Source of the DNA: Oscillatoria sp. Prado101
Lineage (GTDB): Bacteria; Cyanobacteriota; Cyanobacteriia; Cyanobacteriales; Oscillatoriaceae
Assembly: GCA_025454445.1 (NCBI GenBank)
Contig: JALOOK010000040.1
Coordinates: 1-21,144, forward strand
Length of the DNA stretch: 21,144 bases
Direction of reading: 5' to 3'
Shown here: piece by piece, positions 6,431-14,546 of the stretch
Layout of the letters: the number at the start of each line of letters is the position of its first letter
How positions within the stretch are numbered: the stretch's first letter is position 1
Notes under the pieces: model-generated
What the model was told of the DNA's origin: nothing
Seen by the model: the letters and a program-made list of their open reading frames with translations, nothing else
The model's database searches: none
Position numbers and translations under genes: made by a program

Positions 6431-8635
6431 ATGAAAAGAAAAAAAGAATTGTCAGAGTCAGGGCGGCAGCTGGCACTGGATCTCAATTTCTCTCCAGCAG
6501 GCTCCCTAATAGAAAGTCATTCCAGCGAGAGAAAAGCGATAGAAGAGGATAGCTTTCCCTTTGAACATATCAGTGAAATAGCTGAACTGGAAAGCTGGCG
6601 CAAGGAAATCAACAGACCCCTCTATTATATACATAAATGGTGGGCCAGAAGACTGGGCTCCGTATTCCGCGCCATCATTCTTTCTACCTTTGCTCCAAAA
6701 GGTTCTGATATCCTTAGCTTGTTTTATAAACCGGCAAGCCTGAATGGAGTCAAAGTTTTTGACCCCTTCATGGGAAGCGGCACGACTGTTGGAGAAGCCA
6801 TCAAACTGGGCGCAATAGCCATTGGACGCGATATTAATCCGGTCGCTTATTTTACGGTCAAAAATGCTTTAATCAAGAAAGACCGGCAGCGCCTTATCGA
6901 AACTTTTGAAACTCTCCGAAAGTCTGTAGCATCCCCGCTTCAAAGCTATTACACGACTCTCCTAGATAGCGGTGAGATGGCTGCGGTTCTTTACTATTTT
7001 TGGGTGAAATGGCTGCCTTGCCCTGCGTGCCGGCGTCCGGTTGATCTGTTTTCATCATATATCTTTGCAAAGCACGCCTACCCAAATAGGTTTCCGGAAG
7101 CTCAGGCTGTCTGCCCAGAATGTGGAAATGTAAGCGCAATTCACTGCGCTGCAACAAGCGTCACTTGTCAAAGCTGCAAGTCCATTTTTAACCCCCAGGT
7201 GGCACCAGTGAGAGGTCAGAAAGCGACTTGCAAGCATTGCGCTCATACCTTCTCGATTCTTAAAGCAGTTAAAGAGCGTGACAAGCCGCCAGAACACCGG
7301 ATGTACGCTAAGTTAGTGCTGCTTAAGGACGGGTCAAAGCAGTATTTACCTATTAACGAGTGGGACATAAACCTTTATGAAAATGCCAAAAACGAACTGA
7401 AAACCCGCGAAAAGGCTTACCCATTTGTTGCCATAAAGCCCGGTTACAATACAGACCAGGTGCTTAATTACTGTTACCGGTACTGGCATGAGATGTTTAA
7501 TCACCGGCAGCTCTTGTGCCTGAGTGTGTTGGCGGAACAGATACGGCTGATTGAGGATGCAAATGTGCGGGAGTTGTTCGCATGCCTGTTCTCCGGATGC
7601 CTGGAATTCAATAATTTGTTTGCCTCATACAAAGGAGAGGGAACCGGCGCAGTGCGGCACATTTTTTCTCACCACATTTTAAAGCCAGAGCGCACCCCCC
7701 TAGAAGCCAACCTCTGGGGCACACCAAAAAGCTCAGGTTCATTTTCAACCCTTTTTGAAAGCCGCATCCTTAGGGCTGTAGATTACAGTGAAAAGCCCTT
7801 TGAAATAAAACCCAGACAGAGAAAGACAAAAATAGAGGCGGAAAAAATTTATGGCCTATCGCCCGCCACCGGCACTGAAATCGCCAATCATTTTTGTGAG
7901 CTGAGTGAGGCTAAGCCCGTTTATCTTTCCTGCGGAGATTCGGCGGTCACAGACATCCCTACAGAGAGCGTAGATGCTGTCATCACCGACCCCCCTTTCT
8001 TCGATAATGTTCACTACTCAGAGTTAGCAGATTTTTTCTATGTTTGGCAGCGCTATATACTTCAAAATAGCGTGTCCGGCAATGACACAACTCGTCACCC
8101 GAATGAAGTCCAGTGCGCTGACGCTTTAGTTTTTGCCGACCGGCTGCAACGGGTGTTTTCTGAATGTCACCGCGTTCTGAAGCCAGAGGGGTTGCTAGTT
8201 TTTACCTATCACCACTCAAAAACCGATGGATGGCGTGCGATTTTAAGCGCTTTAGTCAGGGCGGGTTTTGCGACTGTCGCCACCCACCCTATCAAGTCAG
8301 AAATGTCTGTGGCGACACCGAAAAGTCAAGCAAAACAGCCAATCGATATTGATGTTATCATTGTGTGCGGTAAGAGAGACAGGGTAGAGCTAAAAGACAG
8401 TCTGGCAAATGCTTTGGAGTCAGCCGCCCGGAATACAGCCAGTCAAGTGAGCCGGTTTAACGCCCACCGGCGGTATTTGAGCGAGAACGATGTGCTAGTT
8501 GTTTACATGGCGCAACTTCTAAAGCCCCTCTCCGCACACCCACAAATTGAAACAGCCTTAGATTGGCTTGAGGAAAAACGCAGCCAAATCCAGCACCATA
8601 TTAAGGACTCACACGCGCAACAAAGCCTCTCATAA
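6431..8635 (+). CDS. Zinc-ribbon DNA methyltransferase (COG1743/DUF1156-like)
   Basis: A 734-residue amino-methyltransferase that transfers a methyl group from S-adenosylmethionine to adenine N6 or cytosine N4 in DNA. An N-terminal block INRPLYYIHKWWARRLGSVF resembles the WWARR region of the COG1743/DUF1156 group. The SAM-binding motif DPFMGSGTT is at 111-119, and the catalytic motif is DPPF at 520-523 within VITDPPFFDNVHYSEL. Between them, at about 197-280, are at least four CxxC pairs (CPAC, CPEC, CQSC, CKHC), a zinc-ribbon insertion. The motif order (SAM site first, catalytic motif late) is unpermuted. Ribosome binding site GGAG (6416-6419) lies inside the end of the nuclease gene, suggesting coupled translation. 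No specificity subunit or DUF499 helicase-like partner is nearby, so the neighbouring nuclease is the natural partner. The specificity cannot be read from sequence. Confidence 0.88.
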   Translation: MKRKKELSESGRQLALDLNFSPAGSLIESHSSERKAIEEDSFPFEHISEIAELESWRKEINRPLYYIHKWWARRLGSVFRAIILSTFAPKGSDILSLFYKPASLNGVKVFDPFMGSGTTVGEAIKLGAIAIGRDINPVAYFTVKNALIKKDRQRLIETFETLRKSVASPLQSYYTTLLDSGEMAAVLYYFWVKWLPCPACRRPVDLFSSYIFAKHAYPNRFPEAQAVCPECGNVSAIHCAATSVTCQSCKSIFNPQVAPVRGQKATCKHCAHTFSILKAVKERDKPPEHRMYAKLVLLKDGSKQYLPINEWDINLYENAKNELKTREKAYPFVAIKPGYNTDQVLNYCYRYWHEMFNHRQLLCLSVLAEQIRLIEDANVRELFACLFSGCLEFNNLFASYKGEGTGAVRHIFSHHILKPERTPLEANLWGTPKSSGSFSTLFESRILRAVDYSEKPFEIKPRQRKTKIEAEKIYGLSPATGTEIANHFCELSEAKPVYLSCGDSAVTDIPTESVDAVITDPPFFDNVHYSELADFFYVWQRYILQNSVSGNDTTRHPNEVQCADALVFADRLQRVFSECHRVLKPEGLLVFTYHHSKTDGWRAILSALVRAGFATVATHPIKSEMSVATPKSQAKQPIDIDVIIVCGKRDRVELKDSLANALESAARNTASQVSRFNAHRRYLSENDVLVVYMAQLLKPLSAHPQIETALDWLEEKRSQIQHHIKDSHAQQSLS

Positions 8636-8678
8636 AATCAATCAGAGAGAAAGCCACCCAGTAGTAGCGCTCTCTCCC

Positions 8679-8731
8679 TTGGCGTCCTTGGCGTCTACCC
8701 TACGGGAAGCCGCTCCGCGTCTATGGCGGTT
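8679..8731. repeat. Nested interspersed repeat between convergent genes
   Basis: A TTGGCGTCCTTGGCG... TGGCGGTTC-type repeat, familiar from cyanobacterial spacers, is split by a second short repeat containing CTACGGGAAGCCGCTCCGCG. The interrupting piece is flanked by direct copies of GCGTCTA at 8691-8697 and 8717-8723, like a target duplication. It fills most of the 108 bp between the convergent methyltransferase and STAND genes. No classical terminator is visible. Confidence 0.6.
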
Positions 8732-8743
8732 CAAACAAAAAAA

Positions 8744-11700
8744 CTATCTCCCCTCCCCAATCCCCTGACAGAGATTGCCATCCCCAGACTTATTCTTCAA
8801 ATAGTCGCGCAGCCAATAGCAACCGCGCCGAATCAAACTGTCCAGATCCAAACTATCCACGCGCCAGAGAATCACAGTTTTGTCCCTGCTAGCCAAAGCG
8901 AGAGTTTGGCCGTCCGGGCTAAAACTCACATTATTAACAACATCATCTTGCTCCAGAGTAGACGCCAAAGTGCCGTCAGTGCGCCAGACTCTCACTTTCT
9001 TGTCCGTACTGGCAGAAGCAAGAATCTCAGGGTTCGGGCTGAAACTGACACTAATGACGCTCTCAGGGTGCAAAAGAGTATTCAGCAGAGTGCCATCAGT
9101 GCTCCAGAGTTTGACAGTCTTGTCCGCACCGGCAGACGCGATCCGATCCCCATCGGGGCTGAAACTGACACTCTTCACTTTATCCCCATGCGAGAGAGTG
9201 CGCAGCAAAGTGCCGTCAGTGCGCCAAAGTTTGACCGTTTTGTCATCACTAGCGGAAGCCAAAATCTTGCCATCCGGGCTGAAACTGACGCTATTGACTC
9301 GCTTTCCGTGAGACAGCGTATGGAGCAAAGTGCCGTCAGTGCGCCAGAGTTTAACTGTTTTGTCATCACTAGCAGAGGCCAAAATGCCGGTGCGGCTAAA
9401 GCTGACACTATTAACAAGGTCGCTGTGTGAGAGGGATTTTAGCAGAGTGCCGTCACTGCGCCAGAGTTTGACCGTTTTGTCATCACTGGCAGAAGCCAAA
9501 ATCTTGCCATCCGGGCTGAAACTGACACTGGTAACAATCTCGTCATGCGGAATAGTGAGTAGCAGACGACCGTCTTTGTTCCAGAGTTTAACAGTTTGGT
9601 CGTAACTCGCCGATGCAATCGCTTTGCCATCCGGGCTGAAACTGACACCATAAACCCAGTCGCTGTGCGAGAGAGTTTTGAACACAGGAGTGCTGTCCGG
9701 ACTCCACAATTTTACCGTATCGTCCTCACTAGCGGTGGCAATAGTTTTGCCGTCGGGGCTAAAACTCAAGGCCCAAATAAAGCCTTGGTGCCCCCGGAAA
9801 GTTTTCAGCAAGCCCCCATCCACGCTCCATAGTTTAACAGTGCGGTCACGGCTCACCGAGGCCAGAGTCTGGCCATCGGGGCTGAAACTCACATCCACAA
9901 CCCAGTCACTGTGCCCTTTGAGAGTGTTGAGCAATTTGCCCTCCAAGTTCCAGAGTCTGACGGTGTTGTCCGCAGAAGCAGAAGCCAACTTTTTCCCGTC
10001 AGGGCTAAAGCTCACTTTATAGACGCCTTCAGTATGCCCCGTGAGGGTTTTCAAGACTTTGCCCTTCAAACTCCAGAGTTTAACAGTGCCGTCGAGACTC
10101 GCAGAGGCGAGGGTATTGCCTTGAGGGCTGAAACTCACATCCGCAACATCATCCCCATGCCCCTTGAGGGTGGTTATCAAGCGTCCGTTCAAGTTCCAGA
10201 GTTTGATGGTCTTGTCTCCAGAAGCAGAGGCAATGGTTTTCCCGTCGGGGCTGAAACTGACGCCCAACACCAAATCATCATGTCCTTGGAAGGTTCTCAC
10301 CAAACTCCCGTCCTTTCTCCAGAGTTTGACCGTCTTATCCGCACTGCCGGAAGCGATCAGATCCCCGCTGGGGCTGAAACTGACGCTCGTAACAGTGCCT
10401 TTATGCTCTGTTAAAGTTTTGAGCAAGCTGCCGTCAGAACGCCACAATTTGACACTTTTGTCCCCCGAAGCAGAGGCGATCGTTTTTCCGTCGGGGCTGA
10501 AACTGACGCCCAATACGGTCTGCGTGTGCCCTTGCAAGCGGTTGCGCTCTTGCACCCTGGAGACGGCTTGCCTGAGGCGTCCCGCTATTTCATTTTTCGC
10601 GTCACTCGAGGCTGATGTCTTATTAAAGTTTCTCCCGATATCGACACTGGTTTCCAATACGCCCAGCTGGTCGTTATCAATGGAGAGCAGCAGAGCCTTG
10701 GAGGCAGAATTCAGCGCCTCTATCCGGGCATGTTCGCCAAATACCGCAAGGCCGGCCAGCAAAATTCCGGCGGCAACTGCAGCTCGGAATTGCCATTTGC
10801 GAATCCGGGTGAGTCGCTCTTCGGCTTGCCTTTGTTTTTCTTGCGCTTCCATGACTTGGTTCAGTTGCTTAATCTGGTCTTGGTGCCGCTTGTTCTGTTC
10901 TTGCAGCTTTTCCCATTCAATCGCTCGGTCTAGTTTCTGCTGCTGGCGGATGAACGCTGCCAGATAGTCGTGCACCAGCTGGTACAGCTCTGCCGGCATT
11001 TCCTTCCAGCGAAACACCAACCCTGATTTTTCTAATATTTCTAGAACTAAATCCAACTTTTTGGCTTCCTGCAAAGAGGCCAAATCCGCCGCCAATTCCG
11101 CGCGAGTCTTCAGGGGGCGGGTGTCGTTATCATCCGTTAGCGAGTGCAAGACCAATCGAGCTGCCCGCTCATTTTCCGGGCCGCAGTCTGTGACGACTTG
11201 CTCCAAAAATCGCTCCACCAGTTTTTGCTTCGGCCCCTGTTTCTGGTACTCGGCCAGCGTCGTGATGTTCTCCGCTTGCAGTTGCGATCCCGCCACCTGC
11301 AATTCAATCGGGCGCACTTCCCCCTCAGCGCCGGCCAAATCTCGCACTAATTCATTGATTAGTGCCGGTTCTAAGTAAAACTGCGCTCGCTCTGTTAAGT
11401 TTTGAATGACGGTTGTAGCCTCAGAGGGCGAAAAGTTACCCAAATAATAGAGAATGTCTTTGCTGAGAATGTCATTGTCGATTGCGTCCAAGTGCGTCAG
11501 GCGAATCGACTCCAGCAAATAGTGCAAGAAGTCTGTTCGCACAGCCAGCATGACTTTGACAAACGGAATATTCAAGCAGGAGCGCAAAAAATCAAAAAAA
11601 TGCTGCTTCTTTGCTCGCCCATTGCTAGCGAAGAAAAACTCTTCAAACTGGTCAAAAATTAGAACTGTGAGCAGATTGCGGTCAGCATTTTTTTGCAGCT

Positions 11701-13561
11701 GAGAAACAAGCGCTGCGACTGAATCTAGCTCTGCGCCGGCGGGTGCGTTAGCTCCCAGACCGCTTCTAATTGAGCCGAGTTCAGCTGCCAGTTTGTTTCC
11801 CAACCCGGCCACCCAGTCGGTGTACACTTGCAGCAGCACCGGCAAAACCTCGCGAGTGCCAACGCTCGTTTTTTTCAGCGCCGGCACCAACCCCGCCATC
11901 ACCAGAGAACTTTTGCCCACCCCTGACTGACCGTAAATCACAGTAAGTTTGTGCTGGGGGGTGCTGATCCTGTTGAGCAAGCGATTAATATCTTGCTGCC
12001 GCATCGAAACCGTAATCTCTTCGGCACCGGCATCAAAATCGCCGACGGATTGCAGTGCCGGATTAATCGCGTGTCGCTGAGGCTGCAGGCGTCCCGCACC
12101 AATAAAAGCCCGAAACCCGTACTGGGCTTCTACAGAGCGCTGCTCTTGCTTGATGTGAAAGGCATTCAGATACTCGCCTCGCTGAAAGTACAGCAAGCGC
12201 AACTCTTCGAGGATGCGCAAGTACAGTTGGGGATCGTACTGCGGTTCCAGGCTGTATCGGGCCGTTTCCAGATTGCTGACCGCTTCTGACTCCAGGCCCA
12301 TCTGTGCCCAGCTTTTGGCCAAAAGCAGTCGGTAGAGACTGCGGTGCTGTGGCGGCGGAGACGCTTCGCCCGCTGCCGGTGCGCCAAGGGCGTCGAGAAT
12401 CTCCAGGGCCCGAGTCGCCTTAGATTGCGCCTCTTCCCAGCTCGACTGCTGCAGCGCCACTTCCGCCAGAAAGCCAAAATCTTGAGCCAGCTGGACTTGA
12501 TAGCCGGCAGCTTCATGCAGCAACAGCGATTTTTCCGCCAACTCCTGCAGTTTTTCCCACGCTTCCAAATCTCGCAGCACTTCGCCAGACTCGGAGATAA
12601 ATTTAGCGACTAAGTCCTGACGCCCCGCCGCCTCAAAGATATCAAGGCATTGCTGGAAATAATTGAGCGCCTCCTGCAAGTGGCGGCGGCTTTGGGAGCG
12701 CTGCCGGTCAGCATGACGGCGATAGCACAGCCCGATGTGAAACAGCAGGATTCCCTGCCGCTCTTTCACCGCTTCCAGAAGTTCCCCGCTCTGTTTTCTG
12801 CGAGATTCTTCCGAGTTCCAAAAGCTCAAGCTTTTCTGATAGTGTTCCAGGGCGGAATCGATTTGGTAACTGGTGTAGTCATCCCGTCCCAGAAGAAATT
12901 GCAGGTCTGCTTCTAGTGCCGGCTCCAAGCTCACGCCGCGACTGTGCAAATCTTTGCGGGCTGACTCCAGTTCCAAAGAAGAACAGGAATCAATGATCGT
13001 GGAATTGGACACAAACTTGCCACATCCTGACTCCAAAACCGCACAAAATACCCGTTCTGTGTTCTCCCGAATGAAAGCGACTAGCTCGTCCGTAGCCAGC
13101 CCAAATTCAAAAGCGGTAGCGTAAGTCTCGAAGTCTGGCGCTAAGTTCATCAGCTTTTGCTGAACCCGATCGTTGACCCACAGCAAAAGCGGGAACGGAA
13201 AACTTTTGGGAAATTCGTCGCGCACCAAGTTGGTAGAAGTCAGCAGTTGTTCGAGGGCGCTGACTGACTCCAAACCAAACACCATTAAAGCTGCCGGCAC
13301 CTCCTGACCCAGCTGTGCCAGCAGGGTGGTATACAGCATCTTCACCGACTTGGGCAGGACAAGCTCTCGGATGGAGACACCGCACCGCAGCCGCAGCCGC
13401 TGCGCCAAAACCTCCCGCAGACTCGAGTAGTTGCACCGCAATAAAATTAGCGAAAATTGCCCCTGCGAAAGTTCAATCGCTCGCTGGAGCGTCCGCAAGG
13501 AACTCTCATTCCGTGCTGCTATATCTTCTCCTGGCTGCTGAGTTCCGATCGTGCCTGCCAT
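8744..13561 (-). CDS. nSTAND NTPase with TPR-like region and 14 WD40 repeats (paralogue 1)
   Basis: A 1605-residue signal-transduction NTPase of the STAND class. Such proteins bind ATP as a switch, oligomerise when a sensor is triggered and are often found in conflict or cell-death systems. Order: an N-terminal domain (about 1-190) that looks like a P-loop domain without a Walker A; TPR-like helices (about 220-475); the linker QYGFRAFIGAGRLQ; an nSTAND1-like NTPase with Walker A GQSGVGKSS (544-552) and Walker B LIFDQFEEF (Asp637); a coiled coil (about 870-922); one hydrophobic segment (about 922-941, AAVAAGILLAGLAVFG), possibly a membrane anchor; and 14 WD40 repeats (about 1005-1575). The tail is GCYWLRDYL. 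Repeats 1-7 mostly keep the G-H dyad, repeats 8-14 lack it. ATG is chosen for AGAGG at 13569-13573, 7 bases upstream. Unlike its paralogue it has no ATPase gene directly upstream. The ligand and output are unknown. Confidence 0.92.
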   Translation of the reverse strand: MAGTIGTQQPGEDIAARNESSLRTLQRAIELSQGQFSLILLRCNYSSLREVLAQRLRLRCGVSIRELVLPKSVKMLYTTLLAQLGQEVPAALMVFGLESVSALEQLLTSTNLVRDEFPKSFPFPLLLWVNDRVQQKLMNLAPDFETYATAFEFGLATDELVAFIRENTERVFCAVLESGCGKFVSNSTIIDSCSSLELESARKDLHSRGVSLEPALEADLQFLLGRDDYTSYQIDSALEHYQKSLSFWNSEESRRKQSGELLEAVKERQGILLFHIGLCYRRHADRQRSQSRRHLQEALNYFQQCLDIFEAAGRQDLVAKFISESGEVLRDLEAWEKLQELAEKSLLLHEAAGYQVQLAQDFGFLAEVALQQSSWEEAQSKATRALEILDALGAPAAGEASPPPQHRSLYRLLLAKSWAQMGLESEAVSNLETARYSLEPQYDPQLYLRILEELRLLYFQRGEYLNAFHIKQEQRSVEAQYGFRAFIGAGRLQPQRHAINPALQSVGDFDAGAEEITVSMRQQDINRLLNRISTPQHKLTVIYGQSGVGKSSLVMAGLVPALKKTSVGTREVLPVLLQVYTDWVAGLGNKLAAELGSIRSGLGANAPAGAELDSVAALVSQLQKNADRNLLTVLIFDQFEEFFFASNGRAKKQHFFDFLRSCLNIPFVKVMLAVRTDFLHYLLESIRLTHLDAIDNDILSKDILYYLGNFSPSEATTVIQNLTERAQFYLEPALINELVRDLAGAEGEVRPIELQVAGSQLQAENITTLAEYQKQGPKQKLVERFLEQVVTDCGPENERAARLVLHSLTDDNDTRPLKTRAELAADLASLQEAKKLDLVLEILEKSGLVFRWKEMPAELYQLVHDYLAAFIRQQQKLDRAIEWEKLQEQNKRHQDQIKQLNQVMEAQEKQRQAEERLTRIRKWQFRAAVAAGILLAGLAVFGEHARIEALNSASKALLLSIDNDQLGVLETSVDIGRNFNKTSASSDAKNEIAGRLRQAVSRVQERNRLQGHTQTVLGVSFSPDGKTIASASGDKSVKLWRSDGSLLKTLTEHKGTVTSVSFSPSGDLIASGSADKTVKLWRKDGSLVRTFQGHDDLVLGVSFSPDGKTIASASGDKTIKLWNLNGRLITTLKGHGDDVADVSFSPQGNTLASASLDGTVKLWSLKGKVLKTLTGHTEGVYKVSFSPDGKKLASASADNTVRLWNLEGKLLNTLKGHSDWVVDVSFSPDGQTLASVSRDRTVKLWSVDGGLLKTFRGHQGFIWALSFSPDGKTIATASEDDTVKLWSPDSTPVFKTLSHSDWVYGVSFSPDGKAIASASYDQTVKLWNKDGRLLLTIPHDEIVTSVSFSPDGKILASASDDKTVKLWRSDGTLLKSLSHSDLVNSVSFSRTGILASASDDKTVKLWRTDGTLLHTLSHGKRVNSVSFSPDGKILASASDDKTVKLWRTDGTLLRTLSHGDKVKSVSFSPDGDRIASAGADKTVKLWSTDGTLLNTLLHPESVISVSFSPNPEILASASTDKKVRVWRTDGTLASTLEQDDVVNNVSFSPDGQTLALASRDKTVILWRVDSLDLDSLIRRGCYWLRDYLKNKSGDGNLCQGIGEGR
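8830..10550 (-). repeat. WD40 repeat tract, 14 units, paralogue 1
   Basis: Fourteen units of about 40-41 codons with consensus VxSVSFSPDGKxLASASxDKTVKLW can be counted, fitting two seven-bladed propellers. Units 9-11 are nearly identical at DNA level (for example about 9210-9280 against 9445-9530), showing recent duplication or gene conversion. Unit 10 has lost one codon (SRTGILAS instead of SPDGKILAS). Units 8-14 replace the usual xGH with a shorter xH or related sequence. Confidence 0.9.
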
Positions 13562-13568
13562 TCTTTCG

Positions 13569-13600
13569 CCTCTGTAAAAACTGGGTTTAAATTATACCAG
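13569..13600 (-). promoter_or_regulatory. Extended -10 promoter and RBS of STAND paralogue 1
   Basis: Reading the minus strand, CTGGTATAAT (13600-13591) is a consensus TATAAT with the extended TGn element. No good -35 is present, as expected for extended -10 promoters. The leader would be about 20-25 bases long and contains AGAGG (13573-13569), 7 bases before the ATG. It shows this gene can be transcribed independently of the downstream-lying paralogue operon. Confidence 0.55.
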
Positions 13601-13625
13601 GAGCCTTTCTCTAACGCCCTCAGGG

Positions 13626-13813
13626 TTCGTAGTTGGGCGCTCGCGCCCAAGGTTCGTAGTTGGGCTAAAGCCCAAAGTTCGTAGTTGGGCTAAAGCCCAA
13701 AGTTCGTAGTTGGGCTAAAGCCCAAAGTTCGTAGTTGGGCTAAAGCCCAAAGTTAAAGCCCAAAGTTCGTAGTTGGGCTAAAGCCCAAGGTTCGTAGTTG
13801 GGCTAAAGCCCCA
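13626..13813. repeat. 25-bp palindromic tandem array
   Basis: About eight head-to-tail units starting TTCGTAGTTGGGC and ending TAAAGCCCAAAG, at 13626, 13653, 13678, 13703, 13728, a 13-bp internally deleted unit at 13753, then 13766 and 13791. Each full unit contains a perfect palindrome TTGGGCTAAAGCCCAA; the first carries GCGCTCGCGC in its centre. Units abut without spacers, so it is not a CRISPR. It begins 26 bp upstream of the -10 box of STAND paralogue 1. A further single copy lies at 14913-14938. Confidence 0.92.
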
Positions 13814-13874
13814 ATATCCTGTGTCTTTCAGTCAAATATTTTTGACGGATCAGTTGAGGCTCCAAGTTCCACTC

Positions 13875-13977
13875 ATACCACGTCCGATTGATTGCCTGCA
13901 ATTAATTTTTCTGCTTCTCTTTGCTTCTTCCGCTCTCCCCTGAATCCTAATTCCAGTTAATCAATCGGACATCATAT
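13875..13977. mobile_element. MITE-like inverted repeat element
   Basis: A perfect 12-bp terminal inverted repeat, GTCCGATTGATT (13882-13893) and AATCAATCGGAC (13959-13970), continues inward imperfectly (shared CTG and AATTA) to about 23 bp per arm, and weakly outward. The roughly 100-bp AT-rich element has no coding capacity and would need a transposase supplied in trans. The exact ends and target duplication are unclear, so this is an inference from structure. Confidence 0.5.
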
Positions 13978-14546
13978 AATTACGAACGCCTGTGGCCAGT
14001 TATCACCTGTCCCGCCTCTGCGCCAACCCTTCCCGCCCCTACAACTGCTAGCAGGGAGGCAAAGGGCGCTGTCGCTAAACATCTCATAAAGCTGGCTTTC
14101 GATCCCACAGCCATCAAGACGTGGGGCAGGTTGTGCCTTCGCCCCCACTCACCAATAAATCTTGGGCTTCTTGCGGAACTGGATTGAAAAAAACTGCTGC
14201 GATTTGAAACCCCTGCTTTGATCCAATTCCGCTGCCGGCACGCCAGAGTTATCTGACAAACCCACTGCCGGTTCGCCCTCCAACCCCCACCTGCTTTATT
14301 CGATCGAGTTCCAGGCAGGTTCCGGGTCACTGCAACTTTTCGCTCTCAGGTATAATATCTCTGACGACGTGTCGGCTGTCCGGCTTTCACGCCTGACTGC
14401 CTTCTGGGCCTTCTGGCTGCGGATCGGTGCTGTCAACTCTCCTCAAGTTTATTTTAACAGCGATCCCCACTTTTTGTGCGATTGGCTTTCCGCATTGAGC
14501 TCTGCCAAAGGCACCCATGTTATAGCTCAAGGATGCCGGCGATCCC
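13978..14546. other. Gene-free spacer
   Basis: No supportable gene is seen. A minus-strand open frame at 13980-14330 lacks a ribosome binding site and any recognisable domain. A consensus TATAAT on the plus strand at 14351-14356 has no -35 box and no gene after it. TTGAGCT / AGCTCAA at 14495-14501 and 14524-14530 form 7-bp arms with a 22-base loop downstream of the small gene that follows, too loose to call a terminator. Confidence 0.5.

Noticed and set aside
8723..10967. Several plus-strand open frames opposite the WD40 tract of paralogue 1
   Set aside because: They are mirror readings of the repeated blades; their apparent repeats come from the WD40 DNA and no ribosome binding sites precede them.
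13626..13813. CRISPR array
   Set aside because: Units are contiguous with no unique spacers, contain palindromes, and no cas genes are present.
13980..14330. Minus-strand frame of 116 codons
   Set aside because: No ribosome binding site, no domain, low-complexity Arg/Ser composition typical of non-coding DNA in this region.
14351..14356. Plus-strand TATAAT as a promoter
   Set aside because: No -35 or extended element and no gene downstream on that strand; a small RNA cannot be excluded but nothing supports one.
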